From: Myxococcus xanthus
GTDB taxonomy: Bacteria; Myxococcota; Myxococcia; Myxococcales; Myxococcaceae
Length of the DNA: 64,000 nucleotides
Assembly (NCBI RefSeq): GCF_013116825.1
Contig: NZ_JABFNS010000002.1
Location: 62,001-126,000 of the forward strand
Direction: 5' to 3'
The position numbers and the translations under genes are program-made. Below are positions 21,742-30,158 of this stretch, in pieces. Positions within the stretch are counted from its first letter, which is position 1, and each line of letters opens with the position of its first letter. The notes beneath the pieces are model-generated. The model did not search any database, was not told the DNA's origin, and saw only the letters and a program-made list of their open reading frames with translations.

Positions 21742-23271
21742 ATGCGCATCCATCCGAGGGCTTCCGCCTCCGCCGTCTTCTCCCTGCTCTCGCTCTTGGT
21801 CCTGGGGGCATGCGGGGAGGACCGTTCGCTTCCGCTCGACAAGCCCGAGCCGACGCCCTTCCAGCCGGTCCAGGTTCCAGCCGTCACGGCCCTGGCGCCG
21901 GTCTCCGGCTTCGCGGACCAGGCGGGTGGGGGTGTCTTCACTACCGCTTCGCGCGAGCTCGTCCGGCTGCGGCTGGACGGCACGTACGGGGCGCTGGAGC
22001 CGCACCCGGACAATGAGGTGGCGGCGGGCGGCATCCTCGGCGTCTTCCGGCTGGGGCCTCACAGCGCGCTGGTGGAGACGCAGACCGGGCTCTTCATGGC
22101 GGAGTCGGGGTGGCTCATCGCGCCGCCCTGGCGGGACGCGCTGGGGCAGGGCGTCATCGCCACCGCGCAGTCCGCGGACGGCGCGGTGTGGCTGGCGCAC
22201 ACGCGCGGCCTGTTCCGCCTGCAGGAGGGTACGCTGGCGGAGTTGAAGGTGGACAGCGCGTCGGTGAAGGCCATCACCTCGCTGGCGGCGGCGCCCTCAC
22301 CGGAGAACCTGCCCGGCGTGTGGTTCCTGCACGACGGCGGGTTGAGCGTCGCGGTGGCCCTCAGCACCACCTACTACCGGGTGCACACCACGAGCGCGCC
22401 CCTGGCGGAAGGCGAGTCGCTGCAAGCGCTGGCCGGAATCGGGCCCGCGGTGGGCACCTCTGGTGAGCTGTGGGCGCTCACCAACCAGGGCCTGCTGCGC
22501 CGGGGCAAGAACGGCTGGCGCCGCGTGGAGCTGCCGCAGCCGCCGCAGAAGCTGATCGCCTCGGGCCGCTTCCTGTGGGCGAAGACGGGCGGCTCGTTGC
22601 TCCAGTACGACGCGGACGCGAACGTCTGGCGCGCGGCCACGGACGCCGGCGCCGGGGACTTCCATTTCATAGCCGCGGATGAGAGCGGCAGTGTGTGGGT
22701 GCTGCAGGGCGGGGTATCCGCCGCGCTGAGCCACGTGCTGGTGCCGCGCCTCCGGGGGCTCTACCAGGGCATGCAACTGGTGAACGACGGCCTGGTGGTG
22801 CGCGCGGTGATGCCGCCGGGCGGAGCGCCCGAGCGCGTCGTCTACAAGCTGGGCAACTCGGAGATTCCCACGGAGGGGCCGGACTACAGCCTGGGCGGCC
22901 TGGAGGCCGACGGGACGCACCGCGCCTACTCCTTCGCGTCGCTGGAGGCCGGCCGCTACGTCCTGTCGGTGGTGGCGCGCTACGCGGATGGTTCGGAGGC
23001 GCGGCGCTCGGTGCCGTTCGACTACGCACCCCTGGCGTCGGGGCCGCTGAGCTGGGACAAGGACATCCGCCCCATCCACGAGGCGCGGTGCCGCAACTGC
23101 CACAACAGCTCCAGCGCGGCGCGCTCGCTCGACAGCTTTGAGCTGTGGCGGGCCAACGCGCCCATCATCACCGAAGCCGTGAGAGACCAGCGGATGCCCG
23201 CCGACGGTCCCATGGACCCCGAGCTCATCTCCCGCATCCAGCGCTGGGCCTCCTCTGGCGCCAGGCCCTGA
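21742..23271 (+). CDS. lipoprotein with beta-propeller and C-terminal CxxCH
   Basis: 509-residue lipoprotein (VLGACGE lipobox, Cys near 29). About 45-350 reads as repeated short beta units with Trp-rich turns (GVWFLHDGG, GELWALTNQGLLRRGKNGW, GSVWVLQGG), as in two-component-regulator-type propellers. This is followed by an Ig-like beta region and, at 450-454, CRNCH, a heme c attachment motif within IHEARCRNCHNSSSA. The last 50 residues (RMPADGPMDPELISRIQRWASSG) match the end of a mono-heme cytochrome domain found after DUF1501-type systems. It starts 14 bp after the DUF1501 stop. A heme-bearing surface protein is the likely reading. Confidence 0.75.
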   Translation: MRIHPRASASAVFSLLSLLVLGACGEDRSLPLDKPEPTPFQPVQVPAVTALAPVSGFADQAGGGVFTTASRELVRLRLDGTYGALEPHPDNEVAAGGILGVFRLGPHSALVETQTGLFMAESGWLIAPPWRDALGQGVIATAQSADGAVWLAHTRGLFRLQEGTLAELKVDSASVKAITSLAAAPSPENLPGVWFLHDGGLSVAVALSTTYYRVHTTSAPLAEGESLQALAGIGPAVGTSGELWALTNQGLLRRGKNGWRRVELPQPPQKLIASGRFLWAKTGGSLLQYDADANVWRAATDAGAGDFHFIAADESGSVWVLQGGVSAALSHVLVPRLRGLYQGMQLVNDGLVVRAVMPPGGAPERVVYKLGNSEIPTEGPDYSLGGLEADGTHRAYSFASLEAGRYVLSVVARYADGSEARRSVPFDYAPLASGPLSWDKDIRPIHEARCRNCHNSSSAARSLDSFELWRANAPIITEAVRDQRMPADGPMDPELISRIQRWASSGARP

Positions 23272-23302
23272 AGCAACGCGCAGTCTCCCCGAGGTACCTG
23301 AC

Positions 23303-26300
23303 ATGACCCGACTGACCCGCGCGGCCCCCCTCCTCGCGCTCCTCGCCGCGGCCTGCTCGGATGAGCCTGCGCCCGCGCGCGTGGCGCAGCCTCACCAGAC
23401 GGACCCGTGCACGGGCCTGGCCGCGCTGACGCTCACCGCGCAGCCCGCGCGCGTGCGTGTGTCGAGCCCCGTGTCCCTGGTGGCCACCGGCGGCAGCGGC
23501 CATTACACCTACCTGCTGGAGCCGGGCGGCTCCTCGGGGTCGCTGGTGGGCAGCCGCTTCCTGGCGGGGCGCACGCCGGGCACGGACACGCTGGTGGTGG
23601 AGGACGCGCGCTGCCCGGGCGTGAGCGCCACTACGCAGGTCAACGTGGCGGCGGCGTTCAACGTCGCGCCCGTGCGCGCGGAGCTGCGGCCGGGCACCTC
23701 CTTCCAGGTGGCGACGGACGGCGTGCTGGGCTCGGTCATGTACCTGCTGTCGGCCGACGGCTCCGGCGCCACGCTGTCGCCTGGTGGCCTCTACACGGCC
23801 GGCACGCGTGAGGGCCTGGACGTCATCACCGTGCGCGACACCCAGTCGGGGGACGAGGCGGTGCTCCAGTACGAGGTCCGCGCCCATGCCCGGCTGACGG
23901 GGGCGCCGGCCTTCCTCGCCGCGCCCTCGGGTTCGTCCGTTCCGCTGGCCACGCGCGGTGGCAGCGACCGGGTGAACTGGACGAAGGAGTCCGGCCCCGG
24001 GACGCTGGTGGGCGGCCGGTTGACCTTCGAGCCCGGCGCCACCGGCGTGGCGGTGCTCAACGCGGCGGACCCCTTCACCGGGGACACGACGCGGGTGTCG
24101 GTGCGCGTGCTGGACGAGCTGACGCGGCCGGGACTGCCGCACGGTCGTCTGTCCGACGCAGCCACCCTGGTGACGGCGGACTTCGACGGCGACGGCCACC
24201 TGGACCTGGCGGTGGGGCAGCGCGAGAGCGACCTGAACCAGCCGTCGGGCGGCGCCGTGTTCATCTTCAAGGGGGGCAGCGGCGGCCTGCCGACGGAGCC
24301 CACGTGGGTGCTCACCGGCACCACGGAGACGGCGCAGTTCGGTGACGCGCTGGCGGCGGGCGACCTGGATGGCGACGGGCGCGCGGAGCTGCTGGTGTCC
24401 TCGCCGGGCGCGGACGTGGCCGTCACCAACGCCGGCGCGGTGTACCTCTACACCTTCCGAAGCGGGGCGCCTGCGCCGCTTCGCCAGCAGCTCACCGGCC
24501 TGCTCCGCAACGCGGCGTTCGGCTCGGGCATGGCCATCGCGGACTTCGAGGGCGACGGCGACCTGGACGTGGTGGTGGGCTCGCCGCTGGGCGACCTGGC
24601 CCCCACCAACGCCATCCGCAACCGCGGCACGGTGGACATCTACGCGTCGACGCGGAGCTCGCCGGTGCCGGACCTCCCCACGGTGCGGCTGGGCGGCTGG
24701 GATTTGACGCAGGACGGCGCCCTGGTGTCGCGCAGCAACACCGAGCTGGGCCGCGCGCTGGTGACGGGCGACCTCAACGGGGACGGCCTGGTGGACCTGG
24801 CGGCGCTGAGCCGGGTGTCCCGGTACGACGCGTCCGGAGCGGTGTCGGGCGCGCAGGTGGCCATCTCCGTCTTCCTGGCACGCGCGCAAGGCGCGCGCTT
24901 CCGGGCCTCGCCGGACGTGTACGTGCTGCCGGCCAACACGGCGGACAGCAACGAGGGCACGTGGCGGCTGGGCGTCATCCCCGCCGAGGGCACGCGGCCT
25001 CCGCTGCTGCTGGCGGTGGCGGACCGGGCGGACTCGCCGGACCTGCGCTCGAGCGGAGGGCTGCAGTCCGGCAGTGACTCGGGGGGGGCGCTGCTGTTCG
25101 ATTTGACGGGCTACTCCGCCACGGGTGAGCCCGCGAACCGGCCGCCCCAGGTGATGCGCGAGGACGCCTTCGCCCGCATCTACGGCGAGGCCAGCGGCAT
25201 CAACGCGGGCCGGAGCTGGGCGGTGATGGACGTCGACGGCGAGCCGGGCCTGGAGCTGCTCCTGGGCGCGCCGTACGCGTCCGCGCCTTCGGGGGTGGGG
25301 AGCGGCACGCTGCGCTGGAGCGGCAAGATTCTCGTCCATCCCCTGGCGGCGCTCGAGAAGGGCAGCGTCCTCAACCGGCCGCTGACGGTCATCAACGGGA
25401 CGGCGGTGTCGGACACGCTGGGCTCGGGGCTGGCGACCTGGGGCCCCGCGGCGACCCCGTCGCTGGTGGCCTTCGCGGGCCGGTCCTCGTCGGCGCAGGG
25501 GGCCTTCACCGGCAGCGTGGAGCTGTACCACCGTCAGGGCGCGTCGGTGACGGAGTGGACGCGCACCAGCGTCCGGGTGCCGGCGAAGCCGAGCGTGGAG
25601 CGCTTCGGCGAGGCGGTGGCCATTGCGCAGGGCCCGCAGGGCCGTCCGCTGGTGCTCACGGGCGCGCCGGGCTGGTCCGGCCCTGGCACCAGCAATGATG
25701 GCAATGCCCTGGCCATTGGCCGTGCCTACGTCCACGACGTGGCGGCGCCCGCGCAGGCCACCGTGGCGGAGGAGGGGCTGCCCTCGCCGCACCGGGCGGG
25801 CCGCAACGTGGGCGTGGACGTGGCCTTCTCCGACTTCAACGGTGACGGGCGTCCTGACCTGGTGGTGGGCGCGTCCAACTTCTACGTGCCGGGCACGGGC
25901 ACCACGAGTTCGAACAACGAGCTCAACAACACGTACACGTCGGTGCCCGACGCGTGTGTCACCAGCGGCTCCCAGTCGATGGGCGGCGCGCTGGTGTCGC
26001 TGGGGCAGGCGGACGGGAGCTTCAAGCCGGCGTACCGGCTGTTCGCGCCGAACGTCATCGCGGACTGCACGTCGGAGCCGGAGTCCCTCTGCCGGCGCAC
26101 CGGCATCGGGCGCGGCGTGGTGGGCGGGTTCGATTTGAACGGCGATGGCCGTGAGGACGTGGGCCTGCTGCGCAACGACGGCATGGAGGTGTTCCTGGGC
26201 CGCGCGCCCGAGGACGCATCGCTGGCGAAGCTGAGCATGGTGTGTGAGTCCGTCTACACGATGCCGTCCATGGACATTCAAACGTCCGCGCCCACGTCGC

Positions 26301-27040
26301 TGGGCGACCTCAACGGCGACGGCTGTGACGAACTGGCCTGGCGTTACGCGGAGGGCTCGCGGTCGGGCGTGGCCATCCTGTTGGGCTTCGACGCGGGCGG
26401 CTCGCGCTGCGGCGGGCGCAGGGCGGCCACCGTGTGGCGCATCGCCGGTGACAGCGAGGTGCAGCTCACCAACATGGGCCTGGGCCTGAGCATGACGCGC
26501 GCGGGCCGGTTCCTGGGCGACACGCGCGACTTCGTGGCCATCAGCGCCACCAGCGTGCCCTTCAACGGCGTGACGCAGCCGGTGGTGCTGCTCTTCGACA
26601 AGACGGTGCTGGTGAACCGGATGCAGGCGCTCCAGTCCGCGGGCTCGCCGCTGGTGGTGGGCGCGCTGGGTGACGGCCTCAACCCCATTGTCCTGGTCCA
26701 CCGCCACCGCGCGGTGAACTTCGGCGCGCGGCTGGTGGGCGGCACGGACCTCACGGGTGACAACATCCCCGACCTGCTGGTGAGCGCGCCGGGCGCCTCC
26801 GAGGCCTCCGACGGCGGTGGCGCCGTGTTTCTCTATGCTGGCGGGGTTGGCCAGCAGGGCGCGCTTTCGCCGTTCCTCATGGTGGTGGGAGATGCCTCGG
26901 AGCGCTCGGCACTGGGGCAGGCGATGTCGATGATGCCGGGCAGCGGCAGCTCGCCGCCCATGCTCGTCATCGGCGCGCCGCGCAGCTACCGGACGGGGAC
27001 GCAGAACGGCACGGCCTTCGTGTTGCCGCTCGGCTTTTGA
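23303..27040 (+). CDS. large FG-GAP/VCBS repeat lipoprotein
   Basis: 1245-residue lipoprotein (LLAAACSDEP lipobox). Residues about 35-270 are Ig-like beta domains. From about 290 onward FG-GAP/VCBS repeats with Ca-binding Asp loops recur: ADFDGDGHLDLAVG, GDLDGDGRAELLVSSPG, ADFEGDGDLDVVVGSP, GDLNGDGLVDLAAL, SDFNGDGRPDLVVGA, DLNGDGREDVGLL, GDLNGDGCDELAW, TDLTGDNIPDLLVSAPG. This is an integrin-alpha-like propeller, usually for binding surface ligands in a calcium-dependent way. It is the last gene of the exported operon, 31 bp after the propeller/CxxCH gene. Ligand unknown. Confidence 0.88.
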   Translation: MTRLTRAAPLLALLAAACSDEPAPARVAQPHQTDPCTGLAALTLTAQPARVRVSSPVSLVATGGSGHYTYLLEPGGSSGSLVGSRFLAGRTPGTDTLVVEDARCPGVSATTQVNVAAAFNVAPVRAELRPGTSFQVATDGVLGSVMYLLSADGSGATLSPGGLYTAGTREGLDVITVRDTQSGDEAVLQYEVRAHARLTGAPAFLAAPSGSSVPLATRGGSDRVNWTKESGPGTLVGGRLTFEPGATGVAVLNAADPFTGDTTRVSVRVLDELTRPGLPHGRLSDAATLVTADFDGDGHLDLAVGQRESDLNQPSGGAVFIFKGGSGGLPTEPTWVLTGTTETAQFGDALAAGDLDGDGRAELLVSSPGADVAVTNAGAVYLYTFRSGAPAPLRQQLTGLLRNAAFGSGMAIADFEGDGDLDVVVGSPLGDLAPTNAIRNRGTVDIYASTRSSPVPDLPTVRLGGWDLTQDGALVSRSNTELGRALVTGDLNGDGLVDLAALSRVSRYDASGAVSGAQVAISVFLARAQGARFRASPDVYVLPANTADSNEGTWRLGVIPAEGTRPPLLLAVADRADSPDLRSSGGLQSGSDSGGALLFDLTGYSATGEPANRPPQVMREDAFARIYGEASGINAGRSWAVMDVDGEPGLELLLGAPYASAPSGVGSGTLRWSGKILVHPLAALEKGSVLNRPLTVINGTAVSDTLGSGLATWGPAATPSLVAFAGRSSSAQGAFTGSVELYHRQGASVTEWTRTSVRVPAKPSVERFGEAVAIAQGPQGRPLVLTGAPGWSGPGTSNDGNALAIGRAYVHDVAAPAQATVAEEGLPSPHRAGRNVGVDVAFSDFNGDGRPDLVVGASNFYVPGTGTTSSNNELNNTYTSVPDACVTSGSQSMGGALVSLGQADGSFKPAYRLFAPNVIADCTSEPESLCRRTGIGRGVVGGFDLNGDGREDVGLLRNDGMEVFLGRAPEDASLAKLSMVCESVYTMPSMDIQTSAPTSLGDLNGDGCDELAWRYAEGSRSGVAILLGFDAGGSRCGGRRAATVWRIAGDSEVQLTNMGLGLSMTRAGRFLGDTRDFVAISATSVPFNGVTQPVVLLFDKTVLVNRMQALQSAGSPLVVGALGDGLNPIVLVHRHRAVNFGARLVGGTDLTGDNIPDLLVSAPGASEASDGGGAVFLYAGGVGQQGALSPFLMVVGDASERSALGQAMSMMPGSGSSPPMLVIGAPRSYRTGTQNGTAFVLPLGF

Positions 27041-27116
27041 CGGTCCGCACCGGGAGGCTGTTGGGTCCACGCTGGGGCCGGGGCTATCCTGGCGCCTGTC
27101 TCAGCGTGGGAGGCCC

Positions 27117-27527
27117 ATGAGCCTGAACCGGGAGTGGCGTCACGGCGAGCAGCGAGCGTGGTTCGAAGCGCCGGACATCCTCTGGGCGCGCTTCCGGGGC
27201 TCCATCACCCTGGAGACGTCGGTCTGGTCGTGTGGCGTGTACCGGGAGATGGCGGACGCGCAGCGCTTCTACCTGGCCGCGGACATCACGGACTCGCACC
27301 TCAGTCCGGAGTCGCGCCGCTACCTGGTGGACCACGCGCAGGCGGGCTGGTTCCTGGGCGTCGTCTACATCGGCGCGGCGATGGAGCAGAAGGCCACCAC
27401 CAAGAGCCTCATGGTGGGCGCGATGCTGAGCGGCGGGACGCGGCTCGACACGGCCTACGTGGATTCGGCCGAAGAGGCGCGGGCATGGATTGCGCGACAC
27501 CGCGAGGCGGCGGCGCGGACAGGCTGA
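27117..27527 (+). CDS. small STAS/SpoIIAA-like protein
   Basis: 136-residue soluble protein with no signal peptide. The pattern (ARFRGSITLETSVWSCGVYREMADAQRFYLAADITD... then YVDSAEEARAWIARHR) alternates strands and helices like a SpoIIAA/STAS-like fold, a shape common in small myxobacterial proteins. No phospho-acceptor Ser is clearly placed, so an anti-anti-sigma role is not supported. The ATG at 27117 is preceded by GGGAGG. It follows the exported operon by 76 bp and could be its own unit. Function unknown. Confidence 0.6.
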   Translation: MSLNREWRHGEQRAWFEAPDILWARFRGSITLETSVWSCGVYREMADAQRFYLAADITDSHLSPESRRYLVDHAQAGWFLGVVYIGAAMEQKATTKSLMVGAMLSGGTRLDTAYVDSAEEARAWIARHREAAARTG

Positions 27528-27575
27528 GCGCGGTGGGCGGTCCGGCGGGGTGACGGGCGTGCTGCACACGGTAGG

Positions 27576-27585
27576 GTGCATGCAC
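27576..27585. promoter_or_regulatory. 10-bp palindrome upstream of SemiSWEET gene
   Basis: GTGCATGCAC is a perfect palindrome ending 24 bp before the SemiSWEET ATG and close to its AGGAGG ribosome binding site (27600-27605). It could be an operator. Chance occurrence is also possible. Confidence 0.2.
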
Positions 27586-27609
27586 ATCGTCCTGTGGCCA
27601 GGAGGGTGC

Positions 27610-27921
27610 ATGGGGGCCGAAGCCCTGGGTTGGTTCAGTTCATTCGTCCTGTTGTTGACCATTGCCGTCCAGGTCCACAAGCAGTGGAAGTCTGGCTCGA
27701 GCGAGGGCGTGTCCAAGTGGCTCTTCGTGGGGCAGATGACGGCCTCCGTGGGGTTCACGCTCTACAGTTGGAAGGTCGGCAACTGGGTCTTCGTGGTGAC
27801 GAACGCGCTGATGCTGTTGAGCGCGGTGCTGGGGGCCGTGATTGTCCTCAAGCACCGCCGGGCCGCGCGGAGGAAGCACGCCACCCAGTCGCGCGCGCCC
27901 TCTGACGCCGTGCATGCCTGA
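27610..27921 (+). CDS. SemiSWEET-family small membrane transporter
   Basis: 103-residue protein with three hydrophobic helices in the SemiSWEET (MtN3/PQ-loop) pattern: WFSSFVLLLTIAVQVHKQW, SKWLFVGQMTASVGFTLYSW, and WVFVVTNALMLLSAVLGAVIVL. The PQ-like turn is replaced by VHKQWKSGSSEGVSKW, which keeps the 'SxxGxS' after the first helix. SemiSWEETs dimerise to carry sugars across the inner membrane. The start at 27610 is chosen for AGGAGGGTGC directly upstream; the frame is open from 27490. The basic tail (HRRAARRKHAT) fits the positive-inside rule. Substrate unknown. Confidence 0.75.
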   Translation: MGAEALGWFSSFVLLLTIAVQVHKQWKSGSSEGVSKWLFVGQMTASVGFTLYSWKVGNWVFVVTNALMLLSAVLGAVIVLKHRRAARRKHATQSRAPSDAVHA

Positions 27922-28042
27922 GGACCTGGGCCCTGGCTGTCCGCCTGCCCCAGGGGCGGGCAATCAGCGCGTCCAGGAGGTGGGTTGGTTTGCGGGAACA
28001 GCCTTCTCACATTGCCCGAGCCCCTTAGCGCAGGAGTTCGAC

Positions 28043-28525
28043 ATGGCCGACAAATCGGAAGTGGCCCGGCTGCGCAGCCTGGCCCAGCTCGACGCGGATG
28101 CCGTGGGTGCCTACGACGCGGCCCTGGCCCGGATTCCGGAACCGTTGGTCCGCGAGCGGCTCAATGGATTCCGAATCGACCACGTCCGGCACGTACAGGA
28201 CCTGAACGCCCTCATCCACGAGGCGGGCGGGACGCCGCTGGAGCTGCGCCTGGACCTCAAGGGAACGGCGATGGTGGGCCTGACGGCGATGTCCAGCATG
28301 ATGGGCACCGAGGCCGCGCTGGTGGCCATGCTCGGCAACGAGGAGTTCTCCAACCGCGCCTATGACGTCGCCCTGCGCTTCGACTGGCGCCCCGAGGTCC
28401 GGGCGCTGATCGAAAAGCACCGGGAGGACGAGCGGCGCCACGTGATGTGGATTCGCGAAGCCGTCCGGACGCGTCCTTGGGAGCGGGCGCGCGCCGCCGC
28501 GGAGGGTTCCGAAGCGCCCGCCTGA
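28043..28525 (+). CDS. ferritin-like (DUF2383) four-helix protein
   Basis: 160-residue all-helical protein. D/E and H residues are spaced as in small ferritin-like bundles (LDADAVGAYDAAL; RIDHVRHVQDL; TEAALVAMLGNEEF; EDERRHVMWI), matching the DUF2383/PA2169-type ferritin-like family. A di-metal site is plausible, but not all ligands can be placed by eye. The ATG at 28043 is preceded by CAGGAGTTCGAC. No signal peptide, so cytosolic. Possible stress or iron role by family only. It lies 121 bp after the SemiSWEET gene and has its own likely terminator (28527-28542). Confidence 0.7.
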   Translation: MADKSEVARLRSLAQLDADAVGAYDAALARIPEPLVRERLNGFRIDHVRHVQDLNALIHEAGGTPLELRLDLKGTAMVGLTAMSSMMGTEAALVAMLGNEEFSNRAYDVALRFDWRPEVRALIEKHREDERRHVMWIREAVRTRPWERARAAAEGSEAPA

Positions 28526-28526
28526 G

Positions 28527-28542
28527 CGGCCCTCCCGGGCCG
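28527..28542 (+). terminator. hairpin after ferritin-like gene
   Basis: CGGCCC (28527-28532), four-base loop, GGGCCG (28537-28542), beginning one base after the TGA. Short stem, no T-run, so a weak or factor-assisted terminator at best. Confidence 0.3.
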
Positions 28543-28603
28543 ATATGCCGGGGCCTGGTCCTCGTTTACGCTCCCGCTGGGGCTCTACGAGGAGACGGGA
28601 CGA

Positions 28604-30091
28604 ATGCGCTCGGTGGTCTACGCGGCGGTTGTGTTGGCGGGCCTGATGACGGGCTGTGCCCATCAGGCTGGCACCTATAGCGACCTCTTCATCCCGGACG
28701 GAGAGGCCATCTACGAACGGCCGGTGGAGGAGATGTGGCCGGAGGTGCGCCAGTACTTCACCGAAGCCAACCTGCCCTTCCGCGAGGACCGGGGCAGCAT
28801 GGTGCTGGAGACGGACTGGCGCCAGGAGTTCGGTGGCTCGAAGGTGTCCGGCTTCTTCCACCGCTACATGGTGATGGGCAAGCGCGAGTCCCCCACCCAG
28901 AGCAAGCTGTGGATCATCCGCATCACCAAGAGCCGCAACAAGGCGCTGGCCCCGCCGGGCCGTGAGCTGGACTGGGGTGTGGCGCGCATCATCGGTGACC
29001 AGGGAGGAGGTGCCTCCTCGGCCCCGGGCCTCTCCGTGGAGGATTGGGAGGATCGGCTGGATGCGCCGGTGGGGGAGAACTCCTTCTTCGCGGAGTCGGG
29101 GCAGGGCTCGCGAGACCTGGTCATGGAGTGGCGGGTGTTCCGCTCCATCTCCCCCAAGCTGATGAAGGAGGAGAACGCGCCCAAGCCGGTGAAGGTGGCG
29201 ATGGCGGCTGACGCGGAGGGAGGCGCGGCGGCCATGGACTTCGAATGTGGCTTGCCGATTCTGGGCCTGGGGAAGCAGGTGAAGCCGGGTGGGGTGCTGC
29301 TGCTGGGGGAGATGCACGGCACGCAGGAGGTGCCGCGCTTCATCGCGCAGGCGTCATGCCAGACGGCGGTGGCCGGCACGCCGGTGACGGTGGGGCTGGA
29401 GCTGCCGCTGGAGAGCCAGACGCGGGTGGACACCTTCCTGGACAGCGCGGGGACGGACGATGACTGGCTGAAGCTGATGGAGGCGCCCTTCTGGCGCAGC
29501 CCGTACCCGGACGGCCGCAGCAGCGAGGCGGTGGCGAATATGCTGGAGCAGCTGCGCCAGCTGCGCTCGCGCGGACTGGACGTGGATGTGTTCGTCTTCG
29601 ACCACCCGAAGGCCCAGGGGCAGGCGAGGGAGAATGCGATGGCGGCGACGGTCCGGCACCAGGTGGAGTCGGGCCCGGGGCGCTTCCACGTCATCCTGTC
29701 GGGCAACATCCACTCGCGCACGAAGAAGGGCCTGCCGTGGGACAAGTCCTTCCAGCCGATGGGGCTGGTGCTGAAGGACGCGCTCGACAGCGTGGTGGCG
29801 CTGGACATGGCGTACAACAGCGGGTCGGCGTGGATTTGCGCGGTGGACAGCAAGGGCGTGAAGGACCAGCTGGCCTGCGGCATCCGCGAGGCGAAGGGGC
29901 GGGACAACGGCGACCGCTTCTTCCTGCACACGTGGGGCGGAACGAACGATGACGGCTACCACGGTGTCTTCTACGTGGGGCCGGTGAGCGCGTCGGCGCC
30001 GGCGGTGCACAAGGGGCTGGGACGTCCGGGTGGGGGCGACAACTCGAGTGTTCCGTCGGAAGACCGGACTCCGACGCTCGCGCTCCACTGA
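28604..30091 (+). CDS. lipoprotein with ChaN/erythromycin-esterase-like domain, copy 1
   Basis: 495-residue lipoprotein (LMTGCAH lipobox). N-terminal part about 20-120 (IYERPVEEMWPEVRQYF...DRGSMVLETDWRQEF) resembles the helix-grip region of BamC/NlpB-type lipoproteins. C-terminal part about 205-470 carries LLLGEMHGTQEVPRF, with E236 and H238 as in the GExH motif of the ChaN / erythromycin-esterase / Tiki-like superfamily, then VGLELPLES and VILSGNIHSRTK. Activity (hydrolase or heme binding) is inferred from the superfamily. A very similar second copy lies at 31621-33165, with hutF between them. The first half is less conserved between copies than the second. A ribosome binding site GAGGAG lies 10 bases upstream. 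Confidence 0.75.
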   Translation: MRSVVYAAVVLAGLMTGCAHQAGTYSDLFIPDGEAIYERPVEEMWPEVRQYFTEANLPFREDRGSMVLETDWRQEFGGSKVSGFFHRYMVMGKRESPTQSKLWIIRITKSRNKALAPPGRELDWGVARIIGDQGGGASSAPGLSVEDWEDRLDAPVGENSFFAESGQGSRDLVMEWRVFRSISPKLMKEENAPKPVKVAMAADAEGGAAAMDFECGLPILGLGKQVKPGGVLLLGEMHGTQEVPRFIAQASCQTAVAGTPVTVGLELPLESQTRVDTFLDSAGTDDDWLKLMEAPFWRSPYPDGRSSEAVANMLEQLRQLRSRGLDVDVFVFDHPKAQGQARENAMAATVRHQVESGPGRFHVILSGNIHSRTKKGLPWDKSFQPMGLVLKDALDSVVALDMAYNSGSAWICAVDSKGVKDQLACGIREAKGRDNGDRFFLHTWGGTNDDGYHGVFYVGPVSASAPAVHKGLGRPGGGDNSSVPSEDRTPTLALH

Positions 30092-30103
30092 CGTCTGGCA
30101 TCT

Positions 30104-30137
30104 CACGGGGCGCGTCGCGGCTGCTGCGCGCCCCGTG
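30104..30137 (+). terminator. strong GC hairpin after lipoprotein copy 1
   Basis: CACGGGGCGCG (30104-30114) and CGCGCCCCGTG (30127-30137) form an 11-bp perfect stem with a 12-base loop, starting 12 bases after the stop codon. No T-run follows. Its right end lies 22 bp before the hutF GTG, so it also separates the two transcription units. Confidence 0.55.
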
Positions 30138-30158
30138 GCGCTGGCGTAAGTTGCCGGC

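Noticed and set aside
23225-27070. 1281-codon minus-strand open frame across the FG-GAP gene
   Set aside because: Arg/Ala/His-rich low-information translation opposite a lipoprotein gene with clear repeats and a lipobox.
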